DNA of 64,000 bases from assembly GCA_036346355.1 (NCBI GenBank), contig CM070580.1:20699374-20763373 (forward strand), given 5' to 3'. The DNA comes from Rhipidocladum racemiflorum. Taxonomy: Eukaryota > Streptophyta > Magnoliopsida > Poales > Poaceae. Both the position numbers and the translations under genes were made by a program. Every line of letters starts with the position of its first letter. Position 1 is the stretch's first letter. Shown here in pieces: positions 20,801 to 33,589 of the stretch. Below the pieces are notes generated by a model, which did not search any database, was not told where the DNA came from, and saw nothing but the letters and a program-made list of their open reading frames with translations.

Positions 20801-21540
20801 AGTAAAATGAGATAGGCTTGAAGCACTGTGCAATGGGATAGCCCCAACTGAAGCCTTCCCCAGTGTAAAGCTTAGGGCTTAAGGCATCCATATCCCAAAT
20901 ATATAAGGCAAAGACCACCAGCTAAGGTCCATAGCAAGCCAAGCATCACATCACAAAGCCTCAAGTGAACCAACACACAAACTTCCTAGCACAAGAAAAC
21001 CACAAGCACCAGGAGATATATCAAGCACAAGGCCGCCAGGGAGGAGGAGGCAGAAGAAGGAGTAAGGAGGCACCAAGATCAGGAGTACAAGCAACGAGCC
21101 GAGCAAGATCACCAGGAGAATCAAGCTGCCAATAAGGAGGTCAAGCTCAAGTTCGAACCAATCAGGTGCTTGCATACCACAACACCATTGAAAGTTCAAG
21201 CTTCATCGATTTTGGTGATTGGTCTTAGATTAATGATTAATCATTGTTTAATGACAAATCTAATCTTTGATGAGACTAACATGTTTATCGAGTATATTGT
21301 TATTAGTCTCAAATTTAGATGAAAAATGAAAAACCCAACGTATATACTTGTAGTCATTTTATTATCTTATTGCATACCTAGGATTCAAGTTAAAGTATGA
21401 ATTCCTGTAGGGTCGAGGATGCGACTAGAAGGGAGTGAATATGCGTTTATAAAAATTCTCTCTAATGAGATACGCTCTAATTACCCCTATGTCAAAACCT
21501 AACAAATATGCGGAAGCGAGTAATTATGGTTTTGATAATT
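20801..21540. other. Unassigned repeat DNA flanking the gypsy insertion
   Basis: It contains a TATA-like AAATATATAAGG (about 20896), then A/C/G-rich leader-like DNA (20930-21160) and an AT-rich part. It continues on the other side of the gypsy element at 32146. Joining the flanks across the AAAAC duplication gives uninterrupted AT-rich sequence, so the gypsy landed in this older repeat. The family is not identified. Confidence 0.4.
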
Positions 21541-21545
21541 AAAAC
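21541..21545. repeat. Target site duplication of the gypsy element (left)
   Basis: AAAAC immediately precedes the LTR start TGTCG. The same five bases follow the other LTR at 32141-32145. Confidence 0.9.
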
Positions 21546-22180
21546 TGTCGACGATTGGAGAACGGGCTCCCGTCGAGCTTACTTGTTGAATGGGGGATCA
21601 ACAGAGCCCCGTCGCACGGATCGAAGAGGGCGTTCGAGCGACGCGAGGTCGGCGGAAGGAGGCCGAAAAGGGGACGCGGTGTTTTTTATCCTGGTTCGGG
21701 CCTCTCACCGCCGAGATAATGACCTACTCAGCGTATTGTGTTCTATCTTTCGCGGTGCCCTCTCCTCTCTGCATCTTCAGGGGTTTAAATACTATGACTA
21801 GAGATGCTAAAAAGTAACGCCTCGAGGATCACGCTATGCATCCATATCCGTGATCTTGCCCTTGATTCCCTGCGTTATTTGAATTTCCTATGATTTCCCT
21901 TGATCTCCTGGCCGATTGGTTGCCTCCTTCCTTTCCTCGCGCAATCAGCTGGGCCCTCCGACCAAGACACCCGAAAGCAGGTTGGCCTCCACGAGCATGC
22001 TTGCTCGTGGGGGTGTGTTTGGTGCTTCATGAACGGAGGCGCAAACGCGTATGCTCTGAGGAGAAGGAGGGATGCTCGTTCGTTCTCCCAGCATCTTCCC
22101 TTAGTGCCGCTTTGGCCTCGGCTGGGTTTAGCTTTTCACTTCGGGGTGCGTGGTCTTTGCCGATAGCCAATCCCCGGACA
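21546..22180 (-). repeat. Gypsy 3' LTR
   Basis: This 635-bp LTR reads TGTCG...CGGACA on the plus strand. It aligns with 31512-32140 along its whole length, with many short indels (for example around the shared GTCGAGCTTACTTGTTGAAT). The divergence implies that the insertion is not recent. Confidence 0.9.
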
Positions 22181-22568
22181 ATAGCCCCGAGGGTTCAAGT
22201 GGGGAACTCGGGCTTCAAGCTTGAGCCTAAGAAGACTTGAGGGGGATTGAATTTCCTTTGGTCGTGACTCACGACCATTTTACGCTTCGGGAGACGAGCT
22301 TTTACTCTGCGCCACTGCTTGCTCAAGGCTGCAAGGCTGCTTGGTTGTTCTGCGGTTCCTTCTCGAGAAGCCTCCTCAGAATCTGCACGGTAGTTTCTCG
22401 GGAAGCGGCGCTTTTTCCGGCCAGTGTTGTCGCCAGCGATAGGCGGCGATTTTTATCCCGCCTCTTCACTATCCTTTAACCCTTTCTACCGGAGAGGTCA
22501 GTCCCATTGCGCTCTCTTTGCTCGTCTTCGCGAAAAATCTTCCAAGAGCCCTAGCGCCCAAGAACCCT

Positions 22569-25500
22569 TTTCGCTCTCCTTCCTTCTTCGGCCATGGCGC
22601 GCTTCTGTTAGCCAGATGACCCGAAGGAAGGCTCCAGTGCTCACGGACGAGGGTACGTCGACCCAAGCTCGGGTCGAAAGTGCCTGGATGATGCGGCGCC
22701 GGCTTGACCGCTGAGACGGAGATCGTCTCCGCGAGTTGTACGCCATCAACGGAGCTTCGTTCGCCGAGCCGACTTCCCGCCTCCGTGCTTGCTCTCTTCA
22801 TGGTGCGAGATCTCTCATCTCCACCCCAACTCCATCCTTTCCCTAATCTTCTCACCTTTGCGAGGCTTACGTAGTGTAATGCCCACGGCTAGCCTCTTCT
22901 TTCATTTTTTATTCCCCCCTTCCGCACTGGGATGGTTCCGCCGTGCGTTTATCTTCGCCGGCCAACCGACCATACGAGTACCCCCTCGCGTTGCTCAAGG
23001 ACTGTCGGGTTGGGCCGACTCCGTTCTACCGTGTTAAGGCGGAGGGTCCCTGGCTTGGTCTCTCACATCGGGAGGACGCTCCGCCATCGAGAGGCAAGCG
23101 CGCCCTGCGTAACCCGAGGAAGAGCGGGTGCTCGTGGGCGACGGTGAGCTTGCCTGCGGATGGGGCTCAGCGGTCGGGATATCGCCTGACTTTACTCTTC
23201 AACCGGTGTCCCCGAGGCGCCGCGAGCATCCCTTCTTCGAGGTGACCGTGGCACGACTTCACCCATGCGAGGACAACGCAGTATGTTCCTGGACCTCTTT
23301 CCCAGAAACATCGCCGCTTCGTGAACTGCGTTATGCATCCGTATATGCCTTTTGTCTTAGTCTTGCTGTGGCCAGACTCGAGACCCGAGGTTGACGATAG
23401 TCGCCGAGATGTTGTTACCGGCGCCCGAAGGAGCCGACGCCCAATCGTCAGGTCCCCAAGAATATTTTTGACCGCGCCATGCAGTAAGTACATTTTCCAC
23501 TTCCGCTCGAGGGCATGTTTTCCGAGCTCATTCCTCCGATTCTGTTGGCGGAGAAGGTCGCCCTTGAGCTTGCGGTGTCGGCCGCAAGCCGTAACCAGAC
23601 TCCCAGCCGTGGGTTCCGTGAAGAGGCGGCGCGGTCGGTCGCTGAAAGCATCCGCCTCGCCTCCCAGCGCCAGCGGTCGAGGCGCCGAGCCGACCAGGAC
23701 TCCCTACCTCGCACCTTGAAGTACGCCGACCGCCAGAGCGTTTAACTCCGCATTTGGTTCGATGACTTCAACTGAGGAAGCCGGAGCGATGAGCCGATCG
23801 AACAGCCTACGAAAGGCGGCGAGGAAGGCCGAGGAGGATGCCGGTCTCTCCCAGGACCAAGGAGGCGGCCGAGAGGCGGATCAAGGCCCTCCAGATCTGG
23901 CCACTGGGTGGTTGATGCCCCGAGGAGGAGGAAGAAGAGGAGGAGGCCGCCTATGCTCGTTAGAAGGAGCGAGGTCGACCTCTCAAACCGCCTCGACGGC
24001 CGCTGGAAGAGGTCGACATGGACGATGTCGACCGTGATGGCACGCCAATGACGCCCTTGAAGGAGCGCAGCCAGTGAAACGTGGCCGAGGCCTGAGGCCA
24101 GCTTGCGCAAAACGTCGGGGCGAGGAGGCCGAGGAGGATGGCGCCGCCGGCGTATAAGTACGTTCTTCATTCTCTTATTCCGCTCTTGTCTTGCGACTTT
24201 CTTCGAGCTAACCCACCCTGTTTGGCGTGGGCGTGATAGCTCTGATGTCGTTTTGGACTTCCGCCGGATGGTCGAGGAGATTATCAACTCCGCAGTTGGG
24301 ACGCCGAGCCGGCGTCGATCGGCCGGGTGAGACGGGGAGGAGCTGGTGCTAGCTTCGGACTCGGTGAAGCCCGAGCTTCTTCGGGCGGGACCCGCTCCCT
24401 TCACGGCCGTGGAGCCTATCCCACCGCGGAGGAGCAGAGCCGGCAGGATCGAGACTAAGGCGCCTTGGCCTTGGCCGCTTGCGAAGAGAAGATCAAGTGG
24501 CAGGCTCAAGCGCCGAGTCCGGGGAAGAGCTTGGTCGCTCTGAGCCAGCGACCATGAGCCAAGGAGAGGAGGAGGAGGAGGTCGCCCTCGCCTAACTCGC
24601 CGGTCCGGCACCAGGCGCCGCCACGAGGTGCAAGGGGCGGAGGTGATCGTGCTTGATCAATCGCCTCGGCCGCGGAGTACTCCGCTGAAGAGGAACAGAG
24701 GCGGAGGTGGTTGCCGATTTACCAATCGCTTCGGTACGCGGAGCATGGAGTGGCGGCTTCGTGGTTGGCGTACAGCCCGAGCGTGGCCGACTCATGGGGA
24801 AGGCGGCCACGCAGCCGCTTCGTGGGATTCCGAGGATCGGCTTCGGGCGACCGGTTGATCGGAAGGTGGTGACGCCGTTGCTCTCCAGGAGCACGTGCTC
24901 GAGGAGCAAGACCTTGACGCCCACCGGATGACTTGGTCAATCCCTTCTTTCGGTGGCGCGATCGACCGCCCGGCCAAGCCAGGACAAGCCGGTCACCGGC
25001 TCTTCGGTAAGTTTCCATGTTTCTTCTTTTTAGCCGCGAACGATCTTCCGGGAGTCCGCTCTTTCCCTTTTCCTTTCTCTTTACGCCGAAGTTTGCCGCG
25101 AAGGCTATGGAGGATATCGATGCCACTCGTCTCGGCAGAAGAGCAATCGGGTCGTATTCATCATGAGCAAGACGCCAAGATCAGATCTTGAGCGTCTCCG
25201 AGAGTGCGCCGAGGCCGACAAGCACCGAATTCGGCGAGGAGCCTCATCGCCGGCTCTCGGGACCAGCTCTTCCAGGCGAGGACGGCGAAGAGCACTTGAG
25301 CGTATGCGCGCCGAGCTTGGACGAAGAGCCAATGAGCGGTGAAGCGGGGACCTTATTGGCTTCTGAGCGCGAGGAAGCCTCTTCAAGAGGCGAAGCGCCT
25401 CGGGAAAGCGGCCTGCCGCGTCACACCCGGCGGGAAGGTCCCTGGACCTAGAGGCGGAGGTCGACTCCTTAAGCCGAGCTTCTGCGCCTCCAGGCCTGAT
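22569..25500 (+). pseudogene. Antisense ORF of the gypsy element (PF04195-like), decayed
   Basis: On the strand opposite to pol there are successive open pieces between about 22590 and 25490. One reads ISHLHPNSILSLI (about 22810) and another YEYPLALLKDCRVG (about 22975), resembling the grass protein family labelled putative gypsy type transposon. Later pieces are rich in Ala, Glu and Arg. Many stops and shifts interrupt it. Grande/RIRE2-type elements are known to carry an extra ORF antisense to pol near the 3' LTR, and the position here fits that plan. Confidence 0.55.
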
Positions 25501-25599
25501 CGTAGGACTTAGCTCTTTCTTTTATTTTTATCTTGTGTAAAACCTTAAAAAAACAACGTTTTGGATTAAATGAGCATATTCACAGAGTTTGGTTCTTTC

Positions 25600-25601
25600 C
25601 T

Positions 25602-25634
<33 letters not shown>
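25600..25634. repeat. Poly(T) tract inside the gypsy element
   Basis: A run of more than 30 T lies between the antisense ORF and the pol region. Read on the minus (coding) strand it is poly(A). It could be a trapped A-tail or slippage product, and its length is prone to sequencing error. Confidence 0.85.
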
Positions 25635-25636
<2 letters not shown>

Positions 25637-26169
25637 TGAACTCGCTTTAGCATATGCCCGTATGATCCCTGCCGCAGGAAAAGCAAGTTCTCTGCATGGA
25701 GCCGTAGATCAAATATCATAGACACGAGCAAAGGAGCCTTGGTAGGAGGGGACTTAACGTTCTATCATACGTAACGCCATGGACAAAGGTCGTGTCCTCA
25801 CCAATTTGCGAGCACGAGTTTGTTCATGGGAGTTTTTAAGGGTCGCTTTGGTCGTAACGATTTTTTTTGAATTACTCGAATAGATCGGTTGTGTTTGAGT
25901 GAATCAGTGAGCACAGAGCGGGCAGCTTTAAACCAACAATACGTAGAGCCACCATACCCGAAAGTGGTCAGGAATCCCGCTTAGAGTGGATGCTCATACC
26001 GCCATGCGACCATGCATACGAAGAGCTCTTGTGGAAAGTGGAGCGATTGGCGAGCATCCTACCGGGGCCAAGGGAGATGGCGCGCATACTTGTTGGATAA
26101 GTTAAATCTAGTCTGGTAGACGACGATGCTCGTTCGACAAAGCGAGGACGAAACTTCGAGAAAGAGGGA

Positions 26170-26980
26170 AAATGATTTATTGGAAAGAACGCAAGCGTGA
26201 GATAGGAGTACTGCGTCTAAACGTAGAATTTACGCAGCTTGATCGATGTTCAGTCTTTGGCGAGCTCCCGATCCATCCGCATCGCGAGGCCGGGCGCCAC
26301 GCCAGACATGACCGCGGTAGGGTCCTTCCCACCTTGGGGTCGACTTGTTGGCCTTGATGTCTTGAACTCTTCGTAAGACCATGTCGCGACTTGTAGGGCC
26401 CTAGGCCTGACCGCTTTGGTCGCATGCCTACGAAGAGCTTGTAGGTAAATTGCAGCACCGAATAACGCCGCGTCATGTCGCCGAGGTCCAGTCGACGAGG
26501 CGCTCAACCTCTTGATCGATGGAATCGATCGGTTGCACTGCTGGGAACCCGGCCGCGATTCCTGTGCAGCAGTAATGGCCTCCGCACCGTGAGCGAGTTG
26601 GAAAGGCGCTCTTTGTGGCTCGACTTGTCGTGGCGGATAGACCAAAGAACGCGAAGCTCCTCCGCCCACCGCCGCTTGTGGTTGAGGGTCTTAAAGACTC
26701 TCTTTATGCCCGACTAGTGCCCATTTGCTCGCTAGGCCGCTCCGTTACTGCGTGGATGTGCCACGGGCGAAGCACTTGGTCCCGACCTCCTCACAGATAA
26801 CTTTGGAACAGTTCACGCGTGAATCGGGTCCCATTGTCCGTGATAAGACGGTTATTGGGTACCTCAACCGGTTACCACGTTGCTGGAGGAACCTCTTGGC
26901 GCTGGGCGAGATGGTCGAGACGGGCTCGGCCTCTATCCACTTAGTGAAAGTGTCGATGGCCCACGAAAGCAATACTTGCA
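26170..26980 (-). pseudogene. Gypsy integrase remnant
   Basis: The minus strand encodes AIDTFTKWIEAEPVSTI at about 26900-26960, the start of the gypsy integrase core with its first Asp. A decayed second block (CEEVGTKCFA) follows. Stops and shifts break it throughout the 26.2-27.0 kb stretch. Confidence 0.7.
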
Positions 26981-27559
26981 GCCTTTTTCACCTCGGGAAA
27001 GGGTCCAAGGGACGTCGAGCCCTGTGTCGAGAATGGCCTGAAAGCGATGGTTTGTGGCATATGCCTTGGCTGAGTTTTGCGAGCATGGAACTGGCATGCT
27101 CGGCAAAGTCGTTACGATTGACCGCTATTCAAGGCCGTCAGTCGGCCAAGAGTAACCCAATCGGAAGGCTTTGCTCACAAGCGTTCGAAGACTTAATGAG
27201 CTCGCACATTCCTTCGTGGATATCACGAAGAAGTGCATCGCCTTCCTCCTGGGAGGACGCATTTGAAAGGATTCCTAATCGCCTTTCCGTATAGGTCGCC
27301 TTCGATCGGCCTGAGAAGATCGCTTGTTAGCCAGAACGCTCGCTTCTTCCTGCAATGTCCCATGCGCAAGGTATTGGATGAATGGCGTCATCCAATTTGC
27401 GCTTTGCTCGAGGAATGAGACCCTACCGGCTCGGTGCCTCCTCTTGGAGGGAATGGAGGGCTTATGTAGGTGCTCGACGAGCACTCACGAGCAAGCCGGT
27501 TTGGGAGGAACCGACCTTAGACATTTAGTCGGCCAGGAATTATCCTTCTACGGGGATGT

Positions 27560-28980
27560 AGATTACTTCAAATTCTTGAAGTATTTCTCCATCTTCCTTA
27601 CTTCCGGCCGGTCTACGCCATTGAGGTATCGAAACAACCGATACTCCTTGTTGACCTGGTTCACGACCAGCTGCGTGAATCGCCTTCCGCGAGTGAGCCG
27701 CTGACTCCTAGCGATTTGCATGCGGTCCGGCCAAAGGCCTTCAGTACTCCGCGCGTTGTTAGTCGCAGTCAAATGTAGTTGGATGGGCGATCTGTAATCG
27801 CTCTCCGTCCGGAGACCAAGATGACGCCGACCGAAAGCCGTATGCTCGGGATCCGCAAAATACAAGGTCCAGGAGTTTCCTCGAATCATTGGTCCTGGCT
27901 GGTGGTGCCGAGCCGACCATTCTCGCCAATGCAATCAGCAGACTTGTGATTTTATCGCCCGTGGGCTGAGAATACCGGCTCGAACTCGGCGAGTTCCATT
28001 GCCCACTTGGCTATGCGACCACCGGGCGCCCTGATTTTTCAGGATTTCCCTCGAGTGGGAAGCCGGTCGCTGCACTCTTGTGTGCTTGAAAGTAGTGACG
28101 CAATCTCCCGGAGGCCATCAAGAATGAGTACAGAGTTTTCGGACCTCGTGGTAACGCCCTTGGTCCATGAAGTACTTTCGGCCGACGTAATAGATAGGTC
28201 GGGTACCATCTCTTTCTCACGCCAACACCGAGCTCACCGTGCATGGTTGCTGCCGGTATAATAGCAATTCTTCCTAGTGGGTGTGACGAGGACGGCGGTT
28301 GGAGAGGTACTGCTTTTAGCTCTTTGAACGCGCGATCAGCTTCCTCCGTCCATATGAAGCCATCATGTTTTGCGGAGGGCTTTAAAGAAAGGTAGTCCTC
28401 GCTCCGGTCGGAGGCCGGAGACGAACCGCTTAAGTGCCATCCTCCCGGTCGAGCTTGTACTTCCTTACGCATGTGGGCGACCTCATGTTCTCAATGGCCC
28501 GATCTTCTCTGGGTTAGCCCCAACGCCATGTGGCCGGAAACCATGTGGGCCGAGCACCTTGTTGTACCTTCACGCCGAATCGCATTTTTCCTGGATTTAG
28601 CTTTATTCGATGCTTATTGAGGTTACGTAAAGTTTCTTCTAAGTCGAACGTGACTGAAGTACTCTTGCTCTTGACAACTATGTCGTCGACATATACCTCC
28701 AAATTTCGACCTATTTGGTCCGTGAAAGTCTTCTGCATGAGGCGTTGAAAGGTTGCTCTCGCATTTCTCGGTAGAAAGACATATGGTCGATAGCGAATGG
28801 TACCGAACGGGTGATGAAAGTCTTTCCCTCGTCTTTTCGCTACGACAGTGATCGATGATAGCCTGAATAGGCGCTCTAGAAGCTCATGGTTCAGACCCCG
28901 CCGTCGCTGGCCCACCAATTGGTCTATGCGAGGCAGCGGATAGTTGTCTTTTGGGCACGCTAACGCGTTCAAACCTGCGG
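27560..28980 (-). pseudogene. Gypsy reverse transcriptase and RNase H remnant
   Basis: The minus frame 28972-28514 carries the RT core: YPLPRIDQLV, then ARATFQRLMQKTF, then the catalytic YVDDIVVKSK at about 28665-28693. Further on (28472-28011) ADRAFKELK marks the RT-RNase H connection. At about 27975-28020 AKWAMELAEFEPVF marks RNase H. The catalytic YVDD is intact, but the frame changes several times. Confidence 0.88.
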
Positions 28981-29599
28981 TGGTCGACGCATGTGCGCCA
29001 CTTGCCTCCTTTCTTCCTCGACTCCAGGATCGGATTGGCTAGCCACCGAGTGCTCAATCTCTCGATGAAGCCACTTTTAGGAGTTTATCAAGTTCCTCCG
29101 GATGATTGCTTGTTTTTCCCGGGAAAAGCGCCTAAGTTACATCTCCGTTTTTTGTCGCGAACCGCTTCTTTGTGCTCGACCACCTCCTTGGGACCTCGGG
29201 CATGTCGGATGGTTCCCGAGGCGAACACATCCGACCTTGCTCGGAGGAAAGTGGACGAAGCTCGAGTTCCTATTTGGGATCTAGGAAGATCCCAAATGAA
29301 CGACACTGGCCGGTTCGACTTCGTTGAGCGGAATGCCTTAGTCTCCTCCGGTTGGAGGGCAAGTTTAGGCCAGAATGCTTGGCTTGGTCGTGGTCGGCGA
29401 ACAACTGATCGACCAAACCATATCCAGCGCCTGTCGCGCACTGAGTGCGGACTTGTGGTTCCTTGACTATGACTCCGTTTGGCCCGGAATCTTTAGGCAA
29501 CCGATACGCGTGATGCGCAGGCGGCCATGAACTTGGCCTGGCTCACTGGCCGAGGATGGCGTTGTAGGCCGACTCAAGTCTACTACCTCGAAGGTGATT

Positions 29600-31500
29600 A
29601 GCTCCGCTCGGGTTACTTGGGCCGAAACTTACGGGCAAGACGACCGCCTGCAGGTTTGATCGAGGTGCCCGGGACTATCTCAAGAAGAGCACGGCCACAC
29701 TCTTGATTTTGGAACGAGGAATCTGCATCTCGTCCAATACCTTGGCCGCAACAAGGTCCAAAGAGCTCCCGAGTCTATGAGGACCCGACCAAGCGGCTTG
29801 GTATTGCCGATGGTGGGGTTCACGACCATCGGAAGCCTCGGGGTTTAGTCATCCCCAAGGGACAATCGTCTCTGGAGAATGTGAGGGATACTCCAGACCA
29901 TTTCACCTTGCAGGAGGCTTACCCAGGTAACATGGTGCACTTCCTTTGCAGCCTCCTTTAAGTCCTGCGGGACTTGTAGGCGAGGAGCCCCGAAGATGAC
30001 CGCTATGTGATTCCTTGGTTCTTGATATTCCATTTCATCCTCACTTTCCTCGGCGGGCTGTTTCCTTTGTCGCTTTCACCCTGCTCGAAGCGCCGCGCAT
30101 GGGACCCTCGCCAGAAATCGTCAGGCGGTAGGTCCACGCTCGGGTAATTCCGTGAGGTCGTGCCCGCGCGCGCTCGGTGAAGTGGGCGAGAGGTCGCCCG
30201 TCGGTCCGCTTGGTCGCCCCTGCCGGTCCGGCTTGGTCGCCTCGTCCTCGAGGCACTGGTGGTTGTCCTCTTCCCGAGCATTAGGCCTACACTGGCCAGT
30301 GCCGAGTTCGGGTCGTTGTTGTTCCACCGCGGCTACCATGGCGGCGAGGGTTGCTTTTTCTTCTTCTTCTTGATCTTCTTGTCTGACTGAACCCTTTTGC
30401 TATTGAGGTCTCTAGGCGGTGAGGCGGACTTCCTTCATCCAGCATTTTCTTCCATTGGACGGCTTCATCTGCGTTGGCGACGATCGGCCATTCGGAAGAG
30501 CTCGTTTCACGTTAGATCCGGTGGATCTCCGTGTCCTGTGTGAAGCGCCGCCTCGCACTCGAACTTGAAAGCTTCGGACGACCTCGTCCCCGATATGTTC
30601 GGATCGAAGTTCCCACTGGATGAACCTCTGACGATTGTCGCGAGGTTTCCGTCCCGTACAGATCAGCGCCTGTGTCGCTCTTTTCGGCGGATGTAGCGAC
30701 TCGAAATTGGCCGAGTGCGGCGCTGAAGGCCCCAGGATCAGATGGATCCTTCCTTTTGATTGAAAAGCCACGTCTGGCAGCTCCAGCTCGAGGGCCGTCG
30801 GAAGGTAATTTGCCATTACCTCATCACCTCGGCGAGGATGGCGGTAGTGTATATCGAGAGGAATTCATCCGGGTCGGGTCAGATTGAATCTCTCGGCGTG
30901 GCCGGGCTTGAACTCGCTTTGGCCATCGCGACGTCCGAGAGGAGCTCGTGAAGGCCCTGCGGTACGGCTCGGGTTTCGCGACAAAACCTGGTCACTGGCG
31001 GCCTCCACGCGGATCTTCCACCCAACGCCGCCGCTGGGCCGAGTCGAGAAAACCTCATGCGCCGGTCGTCTGCCGATGACCGCGTAGTTATGGAGTGCTT
31101 TGAGCGCTGTAACTGGGCGACAGGCAGATATCGCCGCCGAGGTTGCTCAGGATCGCCCGGCCTTTCCCGGATCGGGTCGGCGACTGGGCGATCTCCGAAA
31201 GCATGGCCCGAGATTCATCTGCATGCGAACGCACGGGGAGCGTTGTGATGGTCCCGACACACTCGCATCCCGGCCATGAGGAGGATCCGAGACTTTAGCT
31301 CTCGGCGGCAAGCCTCAAATCTTCGACCACGACCCGCCCATGGCCTCAAGTCTACTTGCTCGGGAAATCGCAGTCACGCCTGGCAGCCGCCAAGGCACTC
31401 GTAGCGTCCTCTGCTTCTCGTGAATCGGGCGTGGCGGCGAAGCTTTGACGTGCGCTTCCGAGTGCGATCGGGAGTTCGGTACCAACGAGTTCCTTTTCCG
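29600..31500 (-). pseudogene. Gypsy gag/protease remnant
   Basis: Between the primer-binding site and RT, minus-strand fragments are short and strongly shifted. A piece near 29690-29750 (DEMQIPRSKIKSVAVLF) resembles gypsy protease C-terminal sequence. Gag is expected at about 30.0-31.4 kb, but no zinc knuckle can be read with confidence. The assignment rests mainly on position. Confidence 0.45.
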
Positions 31501-31503
31501 TGA

Positions 31504-31510
31504 GGCGCCA
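31504..31510 (-). promoter_or_regulatory. Putative primer-binding site of the gypsy element
   Basis: The minus strand reads TGGCGCC directly inside the 5' LTR, the usual start of a tRNA-complementary primer site in this lineage. Confidence 0.6.
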
Positions 31511-31511
31511 C

Positions 31512-32140
31512 TGGCGATTGGAAGCAGAACTCCGTCGAGCTTACTTGTTGAATGGGGATCAACAGAGCCCTGGCCGCACGGATCGAAGAGGCGTTCGAGC
31601 GACGCGAGGTCGAGAAAGGCGGAAAAAAGGGGGACGCCGTGGTGTTTTTATCCTGGTTCGGCCTCTCATGAGATAATGACCCTACTCCAGGTGTATTGTG
31701 TTCTATCTTTCGTGTGCCCTCCTCTGCTAGATCTTGAGGGTTTAAATACTATGACTAGAGATGCGGAAAAAGTAATGCCCTCAGGGATCACGCTATGCAT
31801 CCATATCCGTGATCTTGCCCTTGATTCCTGCGTTATTTGAATTTCTGGGTATGATTTCCCTTGATCTCCTGGCTGATTGGTTGCCTCTTCCTTCCTCGCA
31901 ATGTCGGGCCCTGAGCCCTCCGACCAAGACACCCGAGCAGGTCGTAGCCTCCACGAGCATGCTTGCTCAGGGGGTGTGTTTGGTGCTTCATGACGGGGCG
32001 CAAGCGCGCTGCATGCTCGGAGGAGAAGGAGGGATGCTCGTTTCGTTCTCCCGAGCATCTTCCCTTAGTGCCGCTTGGTCGGCGGGTTTAGCTTTTCACG
32101 GGGGTACCGTGGTCTTTTGCCAGATAGCCAATCCCCGACA
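31512..32140 (-). repeat. Gypsy 5' LTR
   Basis: This 629-bp LTR matches 21546-22180. Its outer end reads CCGACA then AAAAC. Its inner end (CTGGCGATTGG) has lost the exact TGTCG seen in the other copy. It is followed inward by the TGGCGCC primer-binding start on the minus strand. Confidence 0.88.
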
Positions 32141-32145
32141 AAAAC

Positions 32146-33522
32146 CTAAATCAACTAGGCTCACTAGTGCACTAACCAAATTATGTCTCTACACAAGATA
32201 TTGCAATTCTAAATACAAGCAGACAACAATATGAATAAGAATTGCAAGAAGGTAAAATGCGCAAGAGACACACCAACCTTTTTCCGGTCTCCCCTACTTC
32301 ATGTTGAGGCAATCCTAACTCTTTGGACCGGCTCTACACTTGAGCACCCACCTCAAATTCACTAGTGGTAGCAACTTTACCCCTCTGGGTAGACGTGCTT
32401 TGGCCTCCACAAACTTTACCGGGGCTTCTCACAACCTCCGTTGAGAGCTCCCGTGCACAACGTCTCCTACGCCGTCTAGATGGTGGCAACCACCAGAAGT
32501 AATAAGTTAAGCCTCCGCTTGAACTTCACCTAGTACCACACATGCGCTCTGGTGACCTCCTAAGTGCAACACATGCACTAGGATCCTCCTCAAGTGCAAC
32601 ACATGCACAAGAGGACTCAACCCTGACTCTAATTGCAACATATGCAATTAGAGGTCACTTTTTGCTCAAAAGCCAAGTAGAGAGGATGCAACAAATGCAA
32701 ACCTCCTACACAAACTCACAATGGAAGCAACAATTTGGGCGATAATATGGGCAAAAATTAGCAAAATCAGCACTACCGCCCTTAGGGCCCCGGTAGTGCC
32801 GGCCTCGACCTCCAACGGTTGGCAATGGTAGTTTTCTGGTACTATCGCAGGCATCCAGTTTGGGCAATCAACGTGCAAACGGCAGCAGTACTTGCAGAGC
32901 TTATATTGGGAACTAAGACTATCTCCAGCGGATTCACCCATGTTACATCACTAAACAAGAGAACACATGTCCAATATATCATGATCATTAATGGGAAAAT
33001 GGACCTTAATTTATAACTTCGCATGAAAATACCAGATGTAATGTTTCTCATCTACTCGATTGAAAGATTCATTAGCATTGTAAAACTATCTTTAAAAAGG
33101 GGATGCAGGACCGAAGAAAGTTTTGCGAGAAAAAGGCATGTGCGCAAAGGACAACATCATTTCGAGAGAGGTCGGCAGTTAGGTACTTACTTGAACGGCT
33201 TTAATTATGATAGCCTTCTAGATTTCTCCAACCTGCTCTGTGTGACACTGTGGCCTCCCTTCGCAGCTAAGAAAGCGGCAAGTTTTAACCCAAGCCATGG
33301 CTAGGAGTATATAAATCCTCCCGACCTCTTTCACGTTTAGACATGTCAGTCTAGCTTGGAGACTACTATCGGATCCTTTGAATTTTTCGTGCAAGACTCG
33401 CTTTTATCCATGTAATTCATAACATCTCTACCAATGTAACGCAAAAATTGACGGATTTTTATGACCGGGGTGAATTACGCCCTAACTTTGGTCTTGACAG
33501 ATTAAAGAGAAGGAAAGAGGCT
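32146..33522. other. Repeat DNA right of the gypsy element, no gene seen
   Basis: This continues the older repeat interrupted by the gypsy. It includes short near-repeats of GTGCAACACATGCAC-like words at 32550-32660 (four or five degenerate copies) and GGTAGTGCC/GGCACTACC-like words near 32770-32830. 32840-33520 is AT-rich with a TATA-like GTATATAAATCC (about 33308). No protein family was recognised. Confidence 0.4.
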
Positions 33523-33589
33523 ATGTTGGGGAGTATTTTTTTAAAATAATATTTTTTTAATGAAAATTTGCAGATAAAAATAATAAAGT

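Larger units (their letters stand above)
21546..32140 (-). mobile_element. Ty3/gypsy LTR retrotransposon (10.6 kb), minus orientation
   Basis: The two LTRs are 21546-22180 and 31512-32140, flanked by the 5-bp duplication AAAAC on both sides. Pol reads on the minus strand in gypsy order: RT, then RNase H, then integrase going leftwards. The right LTR is therefore the 5' LTR. Just inside it on the minus strand is TGGCGCC (31504-31510), a primer-binding site start common in grass gypsy elements. Just inside the left LTR the minus strand reads CTCGGGGCTAT before TGTC, a familiar grass gypsy polypurine/LTR junction. All ORFs are heavily interrupted. An antisense ORF lies near the 3' LTR. Confidence 0.93.

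Noticed and set aside
21890..22240. Host gene of 116 codons
   Set aside because: It lies inside the gypsy LTR and is matched by the other LTR with indels, so it is not coding.
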